Part shown: positions 38,454 through 47,636 of the stretch, in pieces
How positions within the stretch are numbered: position 1 is the stretch's first letter
Layout of the letters: the number at the start of each line of letters is the position of its first letter
Origin: Methylomarinum sp965277025
GTDB lineage: Bacteria > Pseudomonadota > Gammaproteobacteria > Methylococcales > Methylomonadaceae
Assembly (NCBI GenBank): GCA_965277025.1
Contig: OZ255706.1
Coordinates: 2,480,001 to 2,544,000, forward strand
Reading direction: 5' to 3'
DNA: 64,000 nt
The notes under the pieces: generated by a model
Told to the model about the DNA's origin: nothing
The model's input: only the letters and a program-made list of their open reading frames with translations
Databases searched by the model: none
Position numbers and translations under genes: made by a program

Positions 38454-38657
38454 ATGCGAACAAATATTGTCATTGATGATGATTTGATGAATGAAGCGTT
38501 AAAAGCCACGGGGTTGAGAACTAAAAAAGATGTGGAGGAACAAGGCCTTAAATTACTCATCCTTCGGCAACGTCAACAAGCGATCCGGGACTTGCGTGGA
38601 AAAATCAACTGGGTGGGAAACCTGGATGAAATGAGAACCGATCGTGATATTAGTTGA
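38454..38657 (+). CDS. vapB: VapB-type antitoxin
   Basis: 67 residues: MRTNIVIDDDLMNEALKATG at the N-terminus is a ribbon-helix-helix DNA-binding domain of the VapB/DUF2191 type, and the tail (GKINWVGNLDEMRTDRDIS) is the toxin-binding arm. It reads intact. The toxin gene starts inside its last codons, the usual VapBC layout, but is disrupted by an IS701-like element. Confidence 0.88.
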   Translation: MRTNIVIDDDLMNEALKATGLRTKKDVEEQGLKLLILRQRQQAIRDLRGKINWVGNLDEMRTDRDIS

Positions 38658-38753
38658 TACCAGTGTTTGGATTGACTATCTGAACGGTCATGAACATTCA
38701 TTGACTGAAATTCTCGATAGTGCATTAATCAAAGGCCTGGTTTCGATAGGAGA

Positions 38754-39878
38754 TAGAAGTTACGCATTGACAGGCAATGTTAAACTATGGGTTTAAAAAA
38801 TCCCAAAGTCAATGCAAGGCAAACCTTGATAAGAGAAATAACACGCCCCTCAACAGCCTGCTGTACATTACCCATGTATATTGGTTTTTTATTAAGTGAG
38901 CCGAAACAAGCTAGTTGTCGACGATTAGGAGAAGTCATGTCAATATCACATGATAGCGTAAATCGATTTCTAAATCGGGAGCATTACACTGGGCGAGATT
39001 TATACAATGAAGCCAGCGCAAGCCTGAATTTAAAGGGCGGAACCTTGAGTGTTGACGATAGTGTTCTTGATAAACCTTATAGCCAATATATGGCATTTGT
39101 CAGTTATTTTTGGTCGGGAAAACATCATGGAGCAGTCAAGGGAATCAATCTTGTCACGTTGTACTACACAGACATTCAAGGAAAACACCAACCACTGAAT
39201 TTCCGGGTGGTCGATAAGGCGGAAGGAAAGACAAAAAATGACTATTTTCAAGACATGCTGACCGAAGTATTAGCTTGGGGACTAGAACCTGGTTTTGTAA
39301 CAGGAGATAGCTGGTACAGTTGCGTGGATAATCTTAAATTGATAAGAAATCATCAGACAGGATTATTCTTTGCAGTGGAAGGTAATCGATTAGTCTCTGT
39401 TGAAAAAGGTTCATGGGTTCAAGTCAGGCAATTAGAAATCCCGGAAGACGGCTTAATGGTTTGGCTCAAAAATTTTGGGTATGTGAAATTATTTCGGACG
39501 ACCTTGAAAGAACAAGTTCGCCATTACATAAGTTCACTACCTGATGAAGAAAAAACCGCTGTTTTTGACAAGAAAGCATTTACCGAACAACATGACAGGC
39601 ATTGGCAGATTGAGCAATATCATCGGGCAATAAAGCAGGTGTGTAATATTGAGCGGTTCCAGGTTCGCAATAAAAGAGCAATAAATAATCATATTTTTTC
39701 TGCAATTTGTGGCTTTGTTCAATTACAAAAATTGAGCTTTGCAGACGTGATTAATAATTGCTATAGCGTACAGCGGAATTTATTCAACGATGTTATGGCT
39801 TCGTTTATCGACACCTTTATGCCAAATATGAATCATTTAAACCCAAAATTTCGATCTGTTGTCAATGCGTAACTTCTA
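38754..39878 (+). mobile_element. IS701-like element copy B, in vapC
   Basis: 1125 bp between 19-bp inverted repeats TAGAAGTTACGCATTGACA, with GGAGA at 38749-38753 and 39879-39883. It contains one intact transposase gene. Confidence 0.95.
38787..39872 (+). CDS. IS701-like transposase (copy B)
   Basis: 361 residues, intact. It has a DDE fold of the IS701/IS4 superfamily with LSVDDSVLDKPYSQ, VKGINLVTLYYTD, FVTGDSWYSCVDN and IEQYHRAIKQVCNIERFQ. A shorter start at MYIGFLLSEPKQ is possible. The IS701 name is by sequence resemblance; the 5-bp duplication is not the usual one for that family. Confidence 0.88.
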   Translation: MGLKNPKVNARQTLIREITRPSTACCTLPMYIGFLLSEPKQASCRRLGEVMSISHDSVNRFLNREHYTGRDLYNEASASLNLKGGTLSVDDSVLDKPYSQYMAFVSYFWSGKHHGAVKGINLVTLYYTDIQGKHQPLNFRVVDKAEGKTKNDYFQDMLTEVLAWGLEPGFVTGDSWYSCVDNLKLIRNHQTGLFFAVEGNRLVSVEKGSWVQVRQLEIPEDGLMVWLKNFGYVKLFRTTLKEQVRHYISSLPDEEKTAVFDKKAFTEQHDRHWQIEQYHRAIKQVCNIERFQVRNKRAINNHIFSAICGFVQLQKLSFADVINNCYSVQRNLFNDVMASFIDTFMPNMNHLNPKFRSVVNA

Positions 39879-40207
39879 GGAGACTTGATTTTTCTAGAAA
39901 TTTTACAAGGTATAAGATCCAGAAATGACTATAACAAAACCAGGGCAGCCCTTTCTCTTTTGGAACAACATGAAATGTTTGGCTGGAATATGGTTGAAAA
40001 ATGCGCCGAAAATTCTCGTCTCCTTCGCAAAAAAGGAATAACCATCAGAAAAACAAATGACGTAATCATTGCAACCTACTGCATTGAAAACAATCTCCCC
40101 CTGCTTTTCAGTGATCGAGACTTTATGCCATTTGTTGACCATCTTGGCCTCATCTCTGTCTGCCCTGCGTAATCAGTAATCTCGTCAACACCCATTATCG
40201 TTAATTC

Positions 40208-41836
40208 ATGACTCTCAAAATAGCACTTGCGCAAATCAACACCACGGTCGGTGATTTTGATCTTAATCGTCAAAAAATCATCCAGGCAGCTCAACACGCC
40301 CGGGATCAGCTTAAGGCAGACTTGATCGTTTTTCCCGAATTGACTGTTACAGGCTACCCACCTGAGGATCTGCTGTTTCGACAAGATTTTATCGATCTCA
40401 CCAAAGAGGCCATAGAAAAACTTAGTCAGGAAATTAACGGAATAGACTTGGTGGTTGGTTTTCCCCATCAACAGGACAACCGCCTTTACAACAGTGCGGC
40501 TGTTATCCGTGACGGCAAAATCAAACATCTCTATCACAAACAAAAGCAGCCTAATTATGGCGTTTTTGACGAACAGCGCTACTTTACTGCTGGACATGAG
40601 TCCTGTTTGTTTGAGTGTCAAAACACGCGTCTGGCGCTCACTATTTGTGAAGATATCTGGCATGATGATGTCGTCAGCCATATCCACCAGGACAAAGCCG
40701 ATGTCATCCTGACATTGAATGCCTCGCCATTTCATGCTGGCAAAATCCATCAGCGCGAACAAATTGTTTGCCAACAAGCACAAAAAGCCGGTGCGCCGAT
40801 TGTTTACGTAAACCAGATTGGCGGCCAGGATGAACTGGTTTTTGATGGCGCATCCTTTGTCACCAATGCCCAAGGCAAGATTGTCTTTCGCGCCAAAGAG
40901 TTTGAAGAACAAATCAGCACAGTAAGCTTCTCCAAAAAGCCCCCTGTACCTGCAGAATGCGCACCTTTGTACGAACCTGTCGCCAGTGAATATAAAGCGC
41001 TGGTGTTAGGTGTTAAAGATTACGCCAGGAAAACAGGGTTTAAAGGGACTTTATTAGGTTTGTCCGGGGGAATCGACTCGGCGCTGGTTTTGGCCATTGC
41101 CGTCGATGCATTGGGAGCCGACAATGTGGAAGCGGTATTGATGCCTTCTCGCTACACACAAGATATGAGCAACGAAGATGCCGTTAAAGAAGCTGAAAGC
41201 CTCGGCGTTAAATATCATATCATTCCAATAGAGCCAGCGGTCAAAGCCTTTAACGAAATGCTGGCGCCTGTTTTTTCAGACAGCCCTAAAGATACCACCG
41301 AGGAAAATATTCAGGCGCGCTGCCGTGGTATTGTCTTGATGGCCATGTCGAACAAACAAGGAAAATTACTGTTGACCACCGGCAACAAAAGCGAAATGAG
41401 TGTCGGCTATGCAACTTTATATGGCGATATGGCGGGTGGCTTTGCGCCCATCAAAGATGTGCCAAAATTACTGGTTTATCAGCTGGCGGAATATCGAAAC
41501 AGCTTGTCACCAGTCATTCCACAGCGAGTCATTGACAGGCCGCCATCGGCAGAACTGGCCCCCGATCAAATCGATGAAGATTCATTACCGCCTTATTCCG
41601 TACTTGATCCTATCTTGGAAATGTATGTGGAACAGGATAAATCCGCCAACGATATCATTGCCGCTGGTTTCAATCCAGAAGATGTACATCGGGCTATTTC
41701 GCTGGTGGACAGAAATGAATACAAGCGCCGCCAAGCACCCCTCGGTATCCGTATAACACCTCGTGCATTTGGCCGTGATCGCCGCTATCCTATCGCTTCG
41801 GCCTATCGTGGTACACAGACAATAAAACTCTCATGA
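40208..41836 (+). CDS. nadE: Glutamine-dependent NAD+ synthetase
   Basis: 542 residues with two domains. The N-terminal nitrilase-type glutaminase (about 1-260) has VFPELTVTGYPPEDL, the Lys region HLYHKQKQPNYG and the Cys in ALTICEDIWHD. The C-terminal synthetase has LGLSGGIDSALVLAI, TTGNKSEMSVGYATLYGD and IDRPPSAELAPDQ. It amidates nicotinate adenine dinucleotide. It overlaps the SemiSWEET gene by four bases. Confidence 0.96.
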   Translation: MTLKIALAQINTTVGDFDLNRQKIIQAAQHARDQLKADLIVFPELTVTGYPPEDLLFRQDFIDLTKEAIEKLSQEINGIDLVVGFPHQQDNRLYNSAAVIRDGKIKHLYHKQKQPNYGVFDEQRYFTAGHESCLFECQNTRLALTICEDIWHDDVVSHIHQDKADVILTLNASPFHAGKIHQREQIVCQQAQKAGAPIVYVNQIGGQDELVFDGASFVTNAQGKIVFRAKEFEEQISTVSFSKKPPVPAECAPLYEPVASEYKALVLGVKDYARKTGFKGTLLGLSGGIDSALVLAIAVDALGADNVEAVLMPSRYTQDMSNEDAVKEAESLGVKYHIIPIEPAVKAFNEMLAPVFSDSPKDTTEENIQARCRGIVLMAMSNKQGKLLLTTGNKSEMSVGYATLYGDMAGGFAPIKDVPKLLVYQLAEYRNSLSPVIPQRVIDRPPSAELAPDQIDEDSLPPYSVLDPILEMYVEQDKSANDIIAAGFNPEDVHRAISLVDRNEYKRRQAPLGIRITPRAFGRDRRYPIASAYRGTQTIKLS

Positions 41837-42114
41837 TGCCCGCTCTCAGTCCTGAAATTATTGGTTATATTGCCGCCACTTTAACTACCGCCTCATTTTT
41901 ACCGCAAGCGTTGATGACGCTGAAAACCCGCAACACCGACTCCTTGTCTCTCGGCATGTACTCCGCTTTTACCCTGGGTGTATTATTCTTGCTGATTTAT
42001 GGTCTGCAAATAAATGACTTGGCGATTATTTTCGCCAACGCCATTACCTTGTTGCTGTCAGGCTCAATTCTGTTGATCAAATTGTATAACGAACTCAAAC
42101 GGAAAAGAGCTTAA
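41833..42114 (+). CDS. SemiSWEET family transporter (PQ-loop)
   Basis: 93 residues with three membrane helices. The PQ-loop motif is in TTASFLPQALMTLKTRNTDS. Such half-size SWEET proteins dimerise to move sugars or related solutes; the substrate here is unknown. It is translationally coupled to nadE. Confidence 0.9.
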   Translation: MMPALSPEIIGYIAATLTTASFLPQALMTLKTRNTDSLSLGMYSAFTLGVLFLLIYGLQINDLAIIFANAITLLLSGSILLIKLYNELKRKRA

Positions 42115-42122
42115 GTAAAAAT

Positions 42123-42192
42123 CCACGTTCTAAGAACGTGGTTTTGATTTCACCCTAAAAGGGTGATATGGCTAGCCCTCTAAGAAGGCTAG
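42123..42192. other. Three tandem hairpins, possible IS200/IS605 end remnant
   Basis: CCACGTTC-TAA-GAACGTGG, CACCCT-AAA-AGGGTG and CTAGCC-(9 bases)-GGCTAG follow one another within 70 bases. Such stacked hairpins mark ends of IS200/IS605-type elements. No tnpA or tnpB is nearby. They could instead terminate nadE-SemiSWEET transcription. Confidence 0.5.
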
Positions 42193-43503
42193 TGCAAACA
42201 AGCGCAAGTTCTCACTCTATTGAGTAAGTGGCTAAGCCTGATACGTCCACCGAAAAGGCTTAGCCATGGTTTCATTGAAATATTTTATGAAATCCGCTAT
42301 TTTTTTGTTTAAATCCTCTTTAGATTTAAAGTTGCCGCGCCGGATTACTTTACGCATTAAAATAGAAAACCAGATCTCTATCTGATTAAGCCATGAACAA
42401 TGCTTAGGGGTAAAATGAAAAACAACAGGATGGTTTGGGTTAGTCAAAAAAGCAGTACGACTTTCCATTGATTTCAAAATACCCTCTTTTCCTTTAACCC
42501 CTGATTCTCCTGAATACGAAATTTTTTCGGCAATTAATCGAACCACCGATTCTGAATAATGTGTATTGAGATTATCCATGACTAAATGCCAATGGGTTTG
42601 TTTGGGTTGTTGATGAAAAAGCAGGTTCAAAAACTCGGCAAAATCTTGCTCTGTTCGAGTTTCTCCTATACTTCCCATTACTTCACCCGTGGCCACATCA
42701 AAACCTGCAATCAAGGTCTGGGTACCATGTCGAATATATTCAAATTCTTGTCGTTCAACTTTTCCTTTCTTCATCGGCAATGTCTGCGCTGCTCGCTCTA
42801 AAGCTTGAATCCCTGTCATTTCATCAATCGAAATCGTTTTGATGCCTTGCGCTTCCCGCTCCAAAGCCCGTTGGTAGGTTTCGCAAATATCTTGACACCT
42901 CTCGTCGAAGTATTCATCTTTTTTTGCCGTCAACCAGCCTTTCATCCGGTGGGGTTGCAGGTCCGCTTCTTTTTAAAAAGCGCCCAACAGAGCGCTGTGA
43001 AATATAATCAACAATGCCCCGTTTTATCGCTTCATCGGCTATTTCTTGTTGCGTCCAATGAGTGATCGGGCGTTGACTATCCTCTGGGCGTTCGCAGGCT
43101 ATCGCGATAATGCTGCAAATTTGCTCCGCCGTATAGATAGCAGGCGCACCGCTTCGCGGTGCATCTTGAAGCCGGGCTAAAGGATTTTCTTGTTCACTGT
43201 TCTGTAACCAGCGTTTTCGCCAATTTTGAACAGTTGTCCGTCCAATTTTTAACTGGCGCATGGTTTCATGTACACTAATGCCTTCATCTGCCAACAATAT
43301 AATACGGCAACGTGTCACCAAATTCTGAGGACTTGTATGTTTACGCACTGTGCCTTGCAATAACGTGCGTTGTTTTTCTGTTAAACTGATTGGGGCTGCT
43401 GTTAGACGTGGCATGATATCACCTGCTGAATTTAATATAGTATTATTCAGCATATTACAATATATTCCTCATAAATAGCATTGGTGTTTTCGCTTATGTG
43501 CAC
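42192..43503 (-). mobile_element. IS630-family element copy 3
   Basis: 1312 bp from GTGCAAACAAGCG to CGCTTATGTGCAC, flanked by TA (42190-42191 and 43504-43505). The left flank is the hairpin cluster and the right flank is an IS66 fragment, so it sits at a rearranged junction. Confidence 0.92.
42232..43453 (-). CDS. IS630 transposase in two overlapping frames (copy 3)
   Basis: OrfA is 43453-42914 and orfB 42945-42232, with the same shift tract as copies 1 and 2. OrfB ends five residues early (TYQA instead of TYQAKPLTQ) because of a base change near the stop. Confidence 0.87.
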
Positions 43504-43505
43504 TA

Positions 43506-43957
43506 GCCTTTGAGAAGCTGGCATCCTTTGAGCCGATTTGCAAGCAAAGACTGGCGGCAGCTTCTGTTGTACATGCCGATGAAACGGGCACTAACATCAA
43601 TGGCGCCAAGTACTGGTTGCATTGTGCTTCTAATGATTTATGGACACATTATTTTCCCCATGTAAAACGGGGCAAGGAAGCGATGGATGTCATTGGCATC
43701 CTGCCTGACTTTCATGGCATTTTATGCCACGATCACTGGAAGCCTTACTACAAGTCCCCCTTCACTCATGCCTTGTGCAATGCGCATCATCTGCGTGAAC
43801 TGACCCGTGCCCGGGAGCAGGATGGACAGCAGTGGGCCAAAGAAATGGAAACCCTGTTAAAAAAGATCAATCAGGTCGTCGATGATCCAGGGGGGAAGCT
43901 TGAAGCAAGAAAAGCGGCCTGTTATCGACGACGATATCGAGATTTATTAGAGAAAGC
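43506..43957 (+). mobile_element. IS66 transposase fragment
   Basis: This matches positions about 4644-5096 of the element in cheR almost exactly (for example the stretch encoding HYFPHVKRGKEAMDVIGIL) but has neither IS end. It is cut on the left at the IS630 TA and on the right by IS4 copy B. Confidence 0.92.
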
Positions 43958-45179
43958 CTCTGTACATGACAAAAATTAACTTATGACAAATGAGTCTCAT
44001 GTATTCCAGTGACAAAAGGTATGGGTTGCAAAAGAGCAATCACTTTTCTAATCATCCTTTTTGATTGAGATAAGACATTAAACAACGTTGAGCGGATACA
44101 ATCTAATCCATATCGAAACAGGCTTTGCGCGAGCCGCTGATGTGTTTTGGTTTTTATTGGTAACTCGCAATCATGTTTCCATTCGCCTGCTTTATGTGAC
44201 CAACAGAAAGCAATAACGGGAAGTACTAACAATTTTTTGATCCGAAGATAACCGACTACACGCGTTTCCTCAAGTTTGAATCCCCGTCCTTTTAAACAGC
44301 CGAAAAGCGTTTCGATTTCCCAACGCAAGCCATAAATTTTAATCGCATCAGGGTTCAAATGCTGACAGACGATGATTAATAACTCACCATCACTCAGCCG
44401 TAACCCACTGAGATAAATTGAACAATTTCCCAAATAGCGCGCTGTTGAGAGGTGTCGTGTGCTACCCGGCTTAAGCCCATAAAACAAACGCTCTACGCGT
44501 ATTCGCTGGCCTTGGGCATTGGTTGTCCTGGCGTTGTTGCGAATACGGATATAAAAGGGAATCTCTTGCTCAAACAACCAGCCCATCCATTCGTCTCCAA
44601 TAAACTCCCGATCAGCCAAAAGACCTTTGATGTGATGTCGGCCAAACTGCGCAATAAAGCGTTTCATCAGCGCTATACGTTCCTTCGTATTAGAGTTGCC
44701 CCGCTTGTTTAAAGGCAACCAATACACAGGAATGGCGGCACCCCGATAAACCACGGCAAGCACCAGCAGATTAATATTGGTTTTACCCCACTTCCAATTC
44801 GTCCTGTCTAACGTCAGATAGTAATCCTGATCAGTGAAACCAAACAGTTTCATGATGAAATGAGCGACTTCATTGTAATCCAGCCAATGGTCACTGAAAA
44901 ATCGTTGCATCCGTCGATATCGTGAGGAAATTTTTGCCCGACTGGGAAAGAATACGGCGAGCTGGGCCAGATTGACCGTGCTAACTGCCATCAAAGCAAT
45001 TAACATACCCACAAAACAAACGATTCTTGCCTTGTTCCATTGAAAGTGCTCAGTTAATATGGCAGTTAGCTCGTTGATTTGTAATGTCCCGTTATTCATA
45101 TTCGCTAAAACAAAATGCGGTATTTAATTACATTTCAACGAGCTACGCCAGCTTTTAATATTTTTTGTCATGTACAGAG
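43958..45179 (-). mobile_element. IS4-family element copy B (no matching target duplication)
   Basis: 1222 bp between CTCTGTACATGACAAAAA and its complement. The flanks (GAGAAAGC left, GATGTTATC right) do not match, and the left flank is IS66 while the right is a membrane protein gene. That points to recombination between two IS4 copies. Confidence 0.92.
43981..45099 (-). CDS. IS4-family transposase (copy B, intact)
   Basis: 372 residues. The DDE core has LTLDRTNWKWGKTNINLLVL, GLLADREFIGDEW and the YREK signature in YGLRWEIETLFGCLKGRG. It is the only full-length copy in the window and could mobilise the others. Confidence 0.93.
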   Translation of the reverse strand: MNNGTLQINELTAILTEHFQWNKARIVCFVGMLIALMAVSTVNLAQLAVFFPSRAKISSRYRRMQRFFSDHWLDYNEVAHFIMKLFGFTDQDYYLTLDRTNWKWGKTNINLLVLAVVYRGAAIPVYWLPLNKRGNSNTKERIALMKRFIAQFGRHHIKGLLADREFIGDEWMGWLFEQEIPFYIRIRNNARTTNAQGQRIRVERLFYGLKPGSTRHLSTARYLGNCSIYLSGLRLSDGELLIIVCQHLNPDAIKIYGLRWEIETLFGCLKGRGFKLEETRVVGYLRIKKLLVLPVIAFCWSHKAGEWKHDCELPIKTKTHQRLAQSLFRYGLDCIRSTLFNVLSQSKRMIRKVIALLQPIPFVTGIHETHLS

Positions 45180-45433
45180 GATGTTATCAATGCCGGTGCA
45201 GCTATACCCAATTCGAAAATTTTAAAAGGCTTATGTTCATCATCATGTAGGTAAGCAACAATACCTCCAACAACAAATAAGACCAGATAACGGATGACAA
45301 TGCCAATGATATTGCCGATAGTCAAAATGCTGTCATCATTTAACACTGCACCAATATCGATTGCCAGCAATGACACCAACACCGGCATCAATGCGCCACC
45401 TCCTCCCAGCAAGAAACGTTTTTTTGATGTCAT
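45180..45433 (-). pseudogene. Small membrane protein gene truncated by IS4 copy B
   Basis: It starts at ATG 45433 after a GGGGGAG ribosome site: MTSKKRFLLGGGGALMPVLV, with at least two membrane segments, then HDDEHKPFKIFELGIAAPALITS, where the IS begins. About 85 native residues remain. The family is not recognised. The missing 3' end is not on the other side of the IS. Confidence 0.7.
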
Positions 45434-45740
45434 GCACTCCCCCCTTTCAAGCAATTAGCTTGTATTATCAAACAATTTAAGCATGCTCTAAACCTTAAAC
45501 AAAAACCTAACAACTTAGTTTCAAACTAACGCTATTGATTCTCACTGTCAATAAATTAAAACGTTTTTGTTTTTCAATTTCTGACGGGAGGCAGTCTTGA
45601 AACAATGGGAAAGAATTTAACTAATACAAAACATGAATACTGCGCTGAGAAATGAAAACCACTCTGACAAATAGTGAGTATGGATAATTGTTAAAAAATG
45701 ACCTTTACAATTTTTCCAGATGAAAAAGTCAGAACTGGAC
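45434..45740. other. AT-rich intergenic region with no visible gene
   Basis: About 300 bases upstream of the truncated membrane protein gene. I see no open frame with a ribosome site, no tRNA and no strong hairpin. Confidence 0.5.
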
Positions 45741-45798
45741 TAGGAGGCTGTCGGATTATGGATGACTCAACTGCGACAGTGGGCAATCGAGTGGATAT
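45741..45798. repeat. Partial MITE-like repeat M3
   Basis: TAGGAGGCTGTCGGATTATG is the family end, followed by sequence like the reverse of M2 and then GGCAATCGAGTGGAT as in M2. The other end is missing. Confidence 0.6.
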
Positions 45799-45835
45799 AG
45801 TTAATGAGATAAACTATGGATTATCAATCCCCTCT

Positions 45836-45968
45836 AATGAAACGCTGAACAAATCATCCATGATTTGTCAGCGCCCGGAAAACGGCAATGCGATTTCCGC
45901 TTTGCTCACAAAATCAATGGATTACAGATCTCGATTTTGACGACACATCCTTGTGTGCTGACAAAGGC
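45836..45968. repeat. R2 repeat, copy c (partial)
   Basis: GAAACGCTGAACAAATCATC starts it as in copy b; GACGACACATCC and the central palindrome region follow. It ends against the stop codon of the DUF1097 gene and lacks the far terminus. Confidence 0.6.
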
Positions 45969-45969
45969 G

Positions 45970-46497
45970 TTATCCCTCAACTGTTGTCCATTTAGCCGCC
46001 AGTTTCGCTGAAGCTATGCCAAAACCAACACCTAAAGCCAATGAAAAAGAAACAATCATAACTGGATTTTCCCAACTGACGCTGGCCAGTACTTCTGGTG
46101 ATAATTTGCCGGGTGTTTGCAGCAAATAGGCAAAAGTTGCTGAATAGCCCAAGACACTGGCTGGAATAGCGGAAAGAGCTGGAATATTAGCCGCCAAACA
46201 CAACACGATCACCGACAAGGTGACTATCAAAGCGGCTGTCAGAGGAAAACCCAGCATGGCATCAGGACCAATCTTGGTAATTAAAAATGCAGCATAGCTG
46301 GCCAGAACCACGCCAAAAATGCTACAAACAGCCGTGTTTTTAGCAGCTTCCGGCGTACCGCCCAAAGCAAAATAGGCTGCCCACGAAATGGTCAGCGCCC
46401 AGATAAAAAACACACCACTCAATGGCCCTACCGCCAAAAAAGTTGCCAAACCGGCCAATACGCCAATACTTACAGAAAGTGCAGTCAAACTGTTCAT
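45970..46497 (-). CDS. DUF1097 family membrane protein
   Basis: 175 residues from ATG 46497 with GGAG upstream. Five hydrophobic segments cover almost the whole length, with FFIWALTISWAAYFALGG typical of the YcdZ/DUF1097 family. Function is unknown. It is single and upstream of nothing obvious. Confidence 0.8.
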   Translation of the reverse strand: MNSLTALSVSIGVLAGLATFLAVGPLSGVFFIWALTISWAAYFALGGTPEAAKNTAVCSIFGVVLASYAAFLITKIGPDAMLGFPLTAALIVTLSVIVLCLAANIPALSAIPASVLGYSATFAYLLQTPGKLSPEVLASVSWENPVMIVSFSLALGVGFGIASAKLAAKWTTVEG

Positions 46498-46600
46498 CAA
46501 TTATTCTCCTCAAAGGAATGAAAGAAAGCAGACATCCAAAATACCTGGATGGCGACAAAATGTCCCAGACAGTATGCCGTTAAACTTTCTGTGAAACCAG

Positions 46601-47635
46601 TCATTTTTCTTCTAACCTGGCTATCCGCTCTTGTAAGGTTTTGATGGTTTTGATCAATTGGGGCAATTTACTTAACGCCGCCAGCTCTTTCCAGGCTGTT
46701 TTCCGTTCCTTGGCAGGACTCCCCCAAACCTGGGTTCCGGCTTTGACATCCTGCGACACGCCCGAGCGTGCCATCACGACAGCTTGCTGGCCGATCTTGA
46801 CATGATCAGCAATGCCGGAACTTCCAGCCAATATAACACCGTCTTCAATCACACATGAACCGGAAATACCCGATTGACCACAGATAATAACATTGCGCCC
46901 GACCTGATTGTTATGTCCCAATTGCACCAGGTTATCGATTTTACTGCCGGCGCCAATCACGGTCGACCCCAATGCTCCCCGGTCGATACAGGTATTCGCG
47001 CCGATTTCCACATAGTCTTCGATCACCACATTACCGACATGCGGCACTTTGATATGTTGATTGTTGCGGTATTTATAACCAAAACCATCGGCAGCTATAA
47101 TCGCGCCAGCATGAATGATGACATAATCGCCGATTACGGTATTGTCGTATATCACAGCATTAGGATAGATTTTGCAATACTGGCCGATTTTGACATTGCG
47201 GCCAATATGCACACCGGCACGAATTTCACTGTGATCGCCAATCTCGCTGTCTTTTCCGATCGTTGAAAACGCAGCAATATGAATAGCGTGTCCCAAACTG
47301 ACCGAATCGGCAATATCGGCTTTTTCCGAAACGCCCTTCTCCACTTCCAGTTCAGGGTGCAAAATTTTGATCGCTTCAAGAAAACTGATTTCAGGGTCAT
47401 CACAGACCAGCAAGGTCAAATGCTCGGGCTTTTGTTCCGGGATCAGTTTCGGGCTGATAAAACAGGCCGAAGCCTTGCAATCAGGTAAATATCTCTTGTA
47501 TTTGCCATCACTGAGCACGGTGACCTGACCGCGCTCGGCGGTCATGATATCAGCCGCGGCCGTCAGTGGCTCAGTGATGTTGTCGCTTTGAATGTCGGCC
47601 TGACAGAGTCTTGCCAGTTGTTCTATTGTGATCAT
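46601..47635 (-). CDS. lpxD: UDP-3-O-acylglucosamine N-acyltransferase LpxD
   Basis: 344 residues from ATG 47635 (MITIEQLARLCQADIQ). A left-handed beta-helix of hexapeptide repeats fills residues 100-300, the catalytic His is in VQLGHNNQVG, and a C-terminal helix ends the protein. It adds the second acyl chain in lipid A synthesis. It stands apart from the lpxA-fabZ cluster, directly after a membrane gene. Confidence 0.95.
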   Translation of the reverse strand: MITIEQLARLCQADIQSDNITEPLTAAADIMTAERGQVTVLSDGKYKRYLPDCKASACFISPKLIPEQKPEHLTLLVCDDPEISFLEAIKILHPELEVEKGVSEKADIADSVSLGHAIHIAAFSTIGKDSEIGDHSEIRAGVHIGRNVKIGQYCKIYPNAVIYDNTVIGDYVIIHAGAIIAADGFGYKYRNNQHIKVPHVGNVVIEDYVEIGANTCIDRGALGSTVIGAGSKIDNLVQLGHNNQVGRNVIICGQSGISGSCVIEDGVILAGSSGIADHVKIGQQAVVMARSGVSQDVKAGTQVWGSPAKERKTAWKELAALSKLPQLIKTIKTLQERIARLEEK

Positions 47636-47636
47636 G

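Larger units (their letters stand above)
38644..40172 (+). pseudogene. vapC: VapC-type PIN toxin, interrupted by IS701-like copy B
   Basis: The N-terminal part (GTG 38644 to 38753) reads MILVDTSVWIDYLNGHEHSL and on to VSIGD. After the IS, LIFLEILQGIRSRNDYNK and the rest run from 39884 to 40172. Joined they give about 132 residues with the PIN acidic residues (VDTSVWID, LEIL, KTNDVIIA, FSDRDF). The toxin is a tRNA- or rRNA-cutting RNase in this family. It is split by a 1125-bp element with GGAGA duplication, so no active toxin is expected. Confidence 0.9.
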
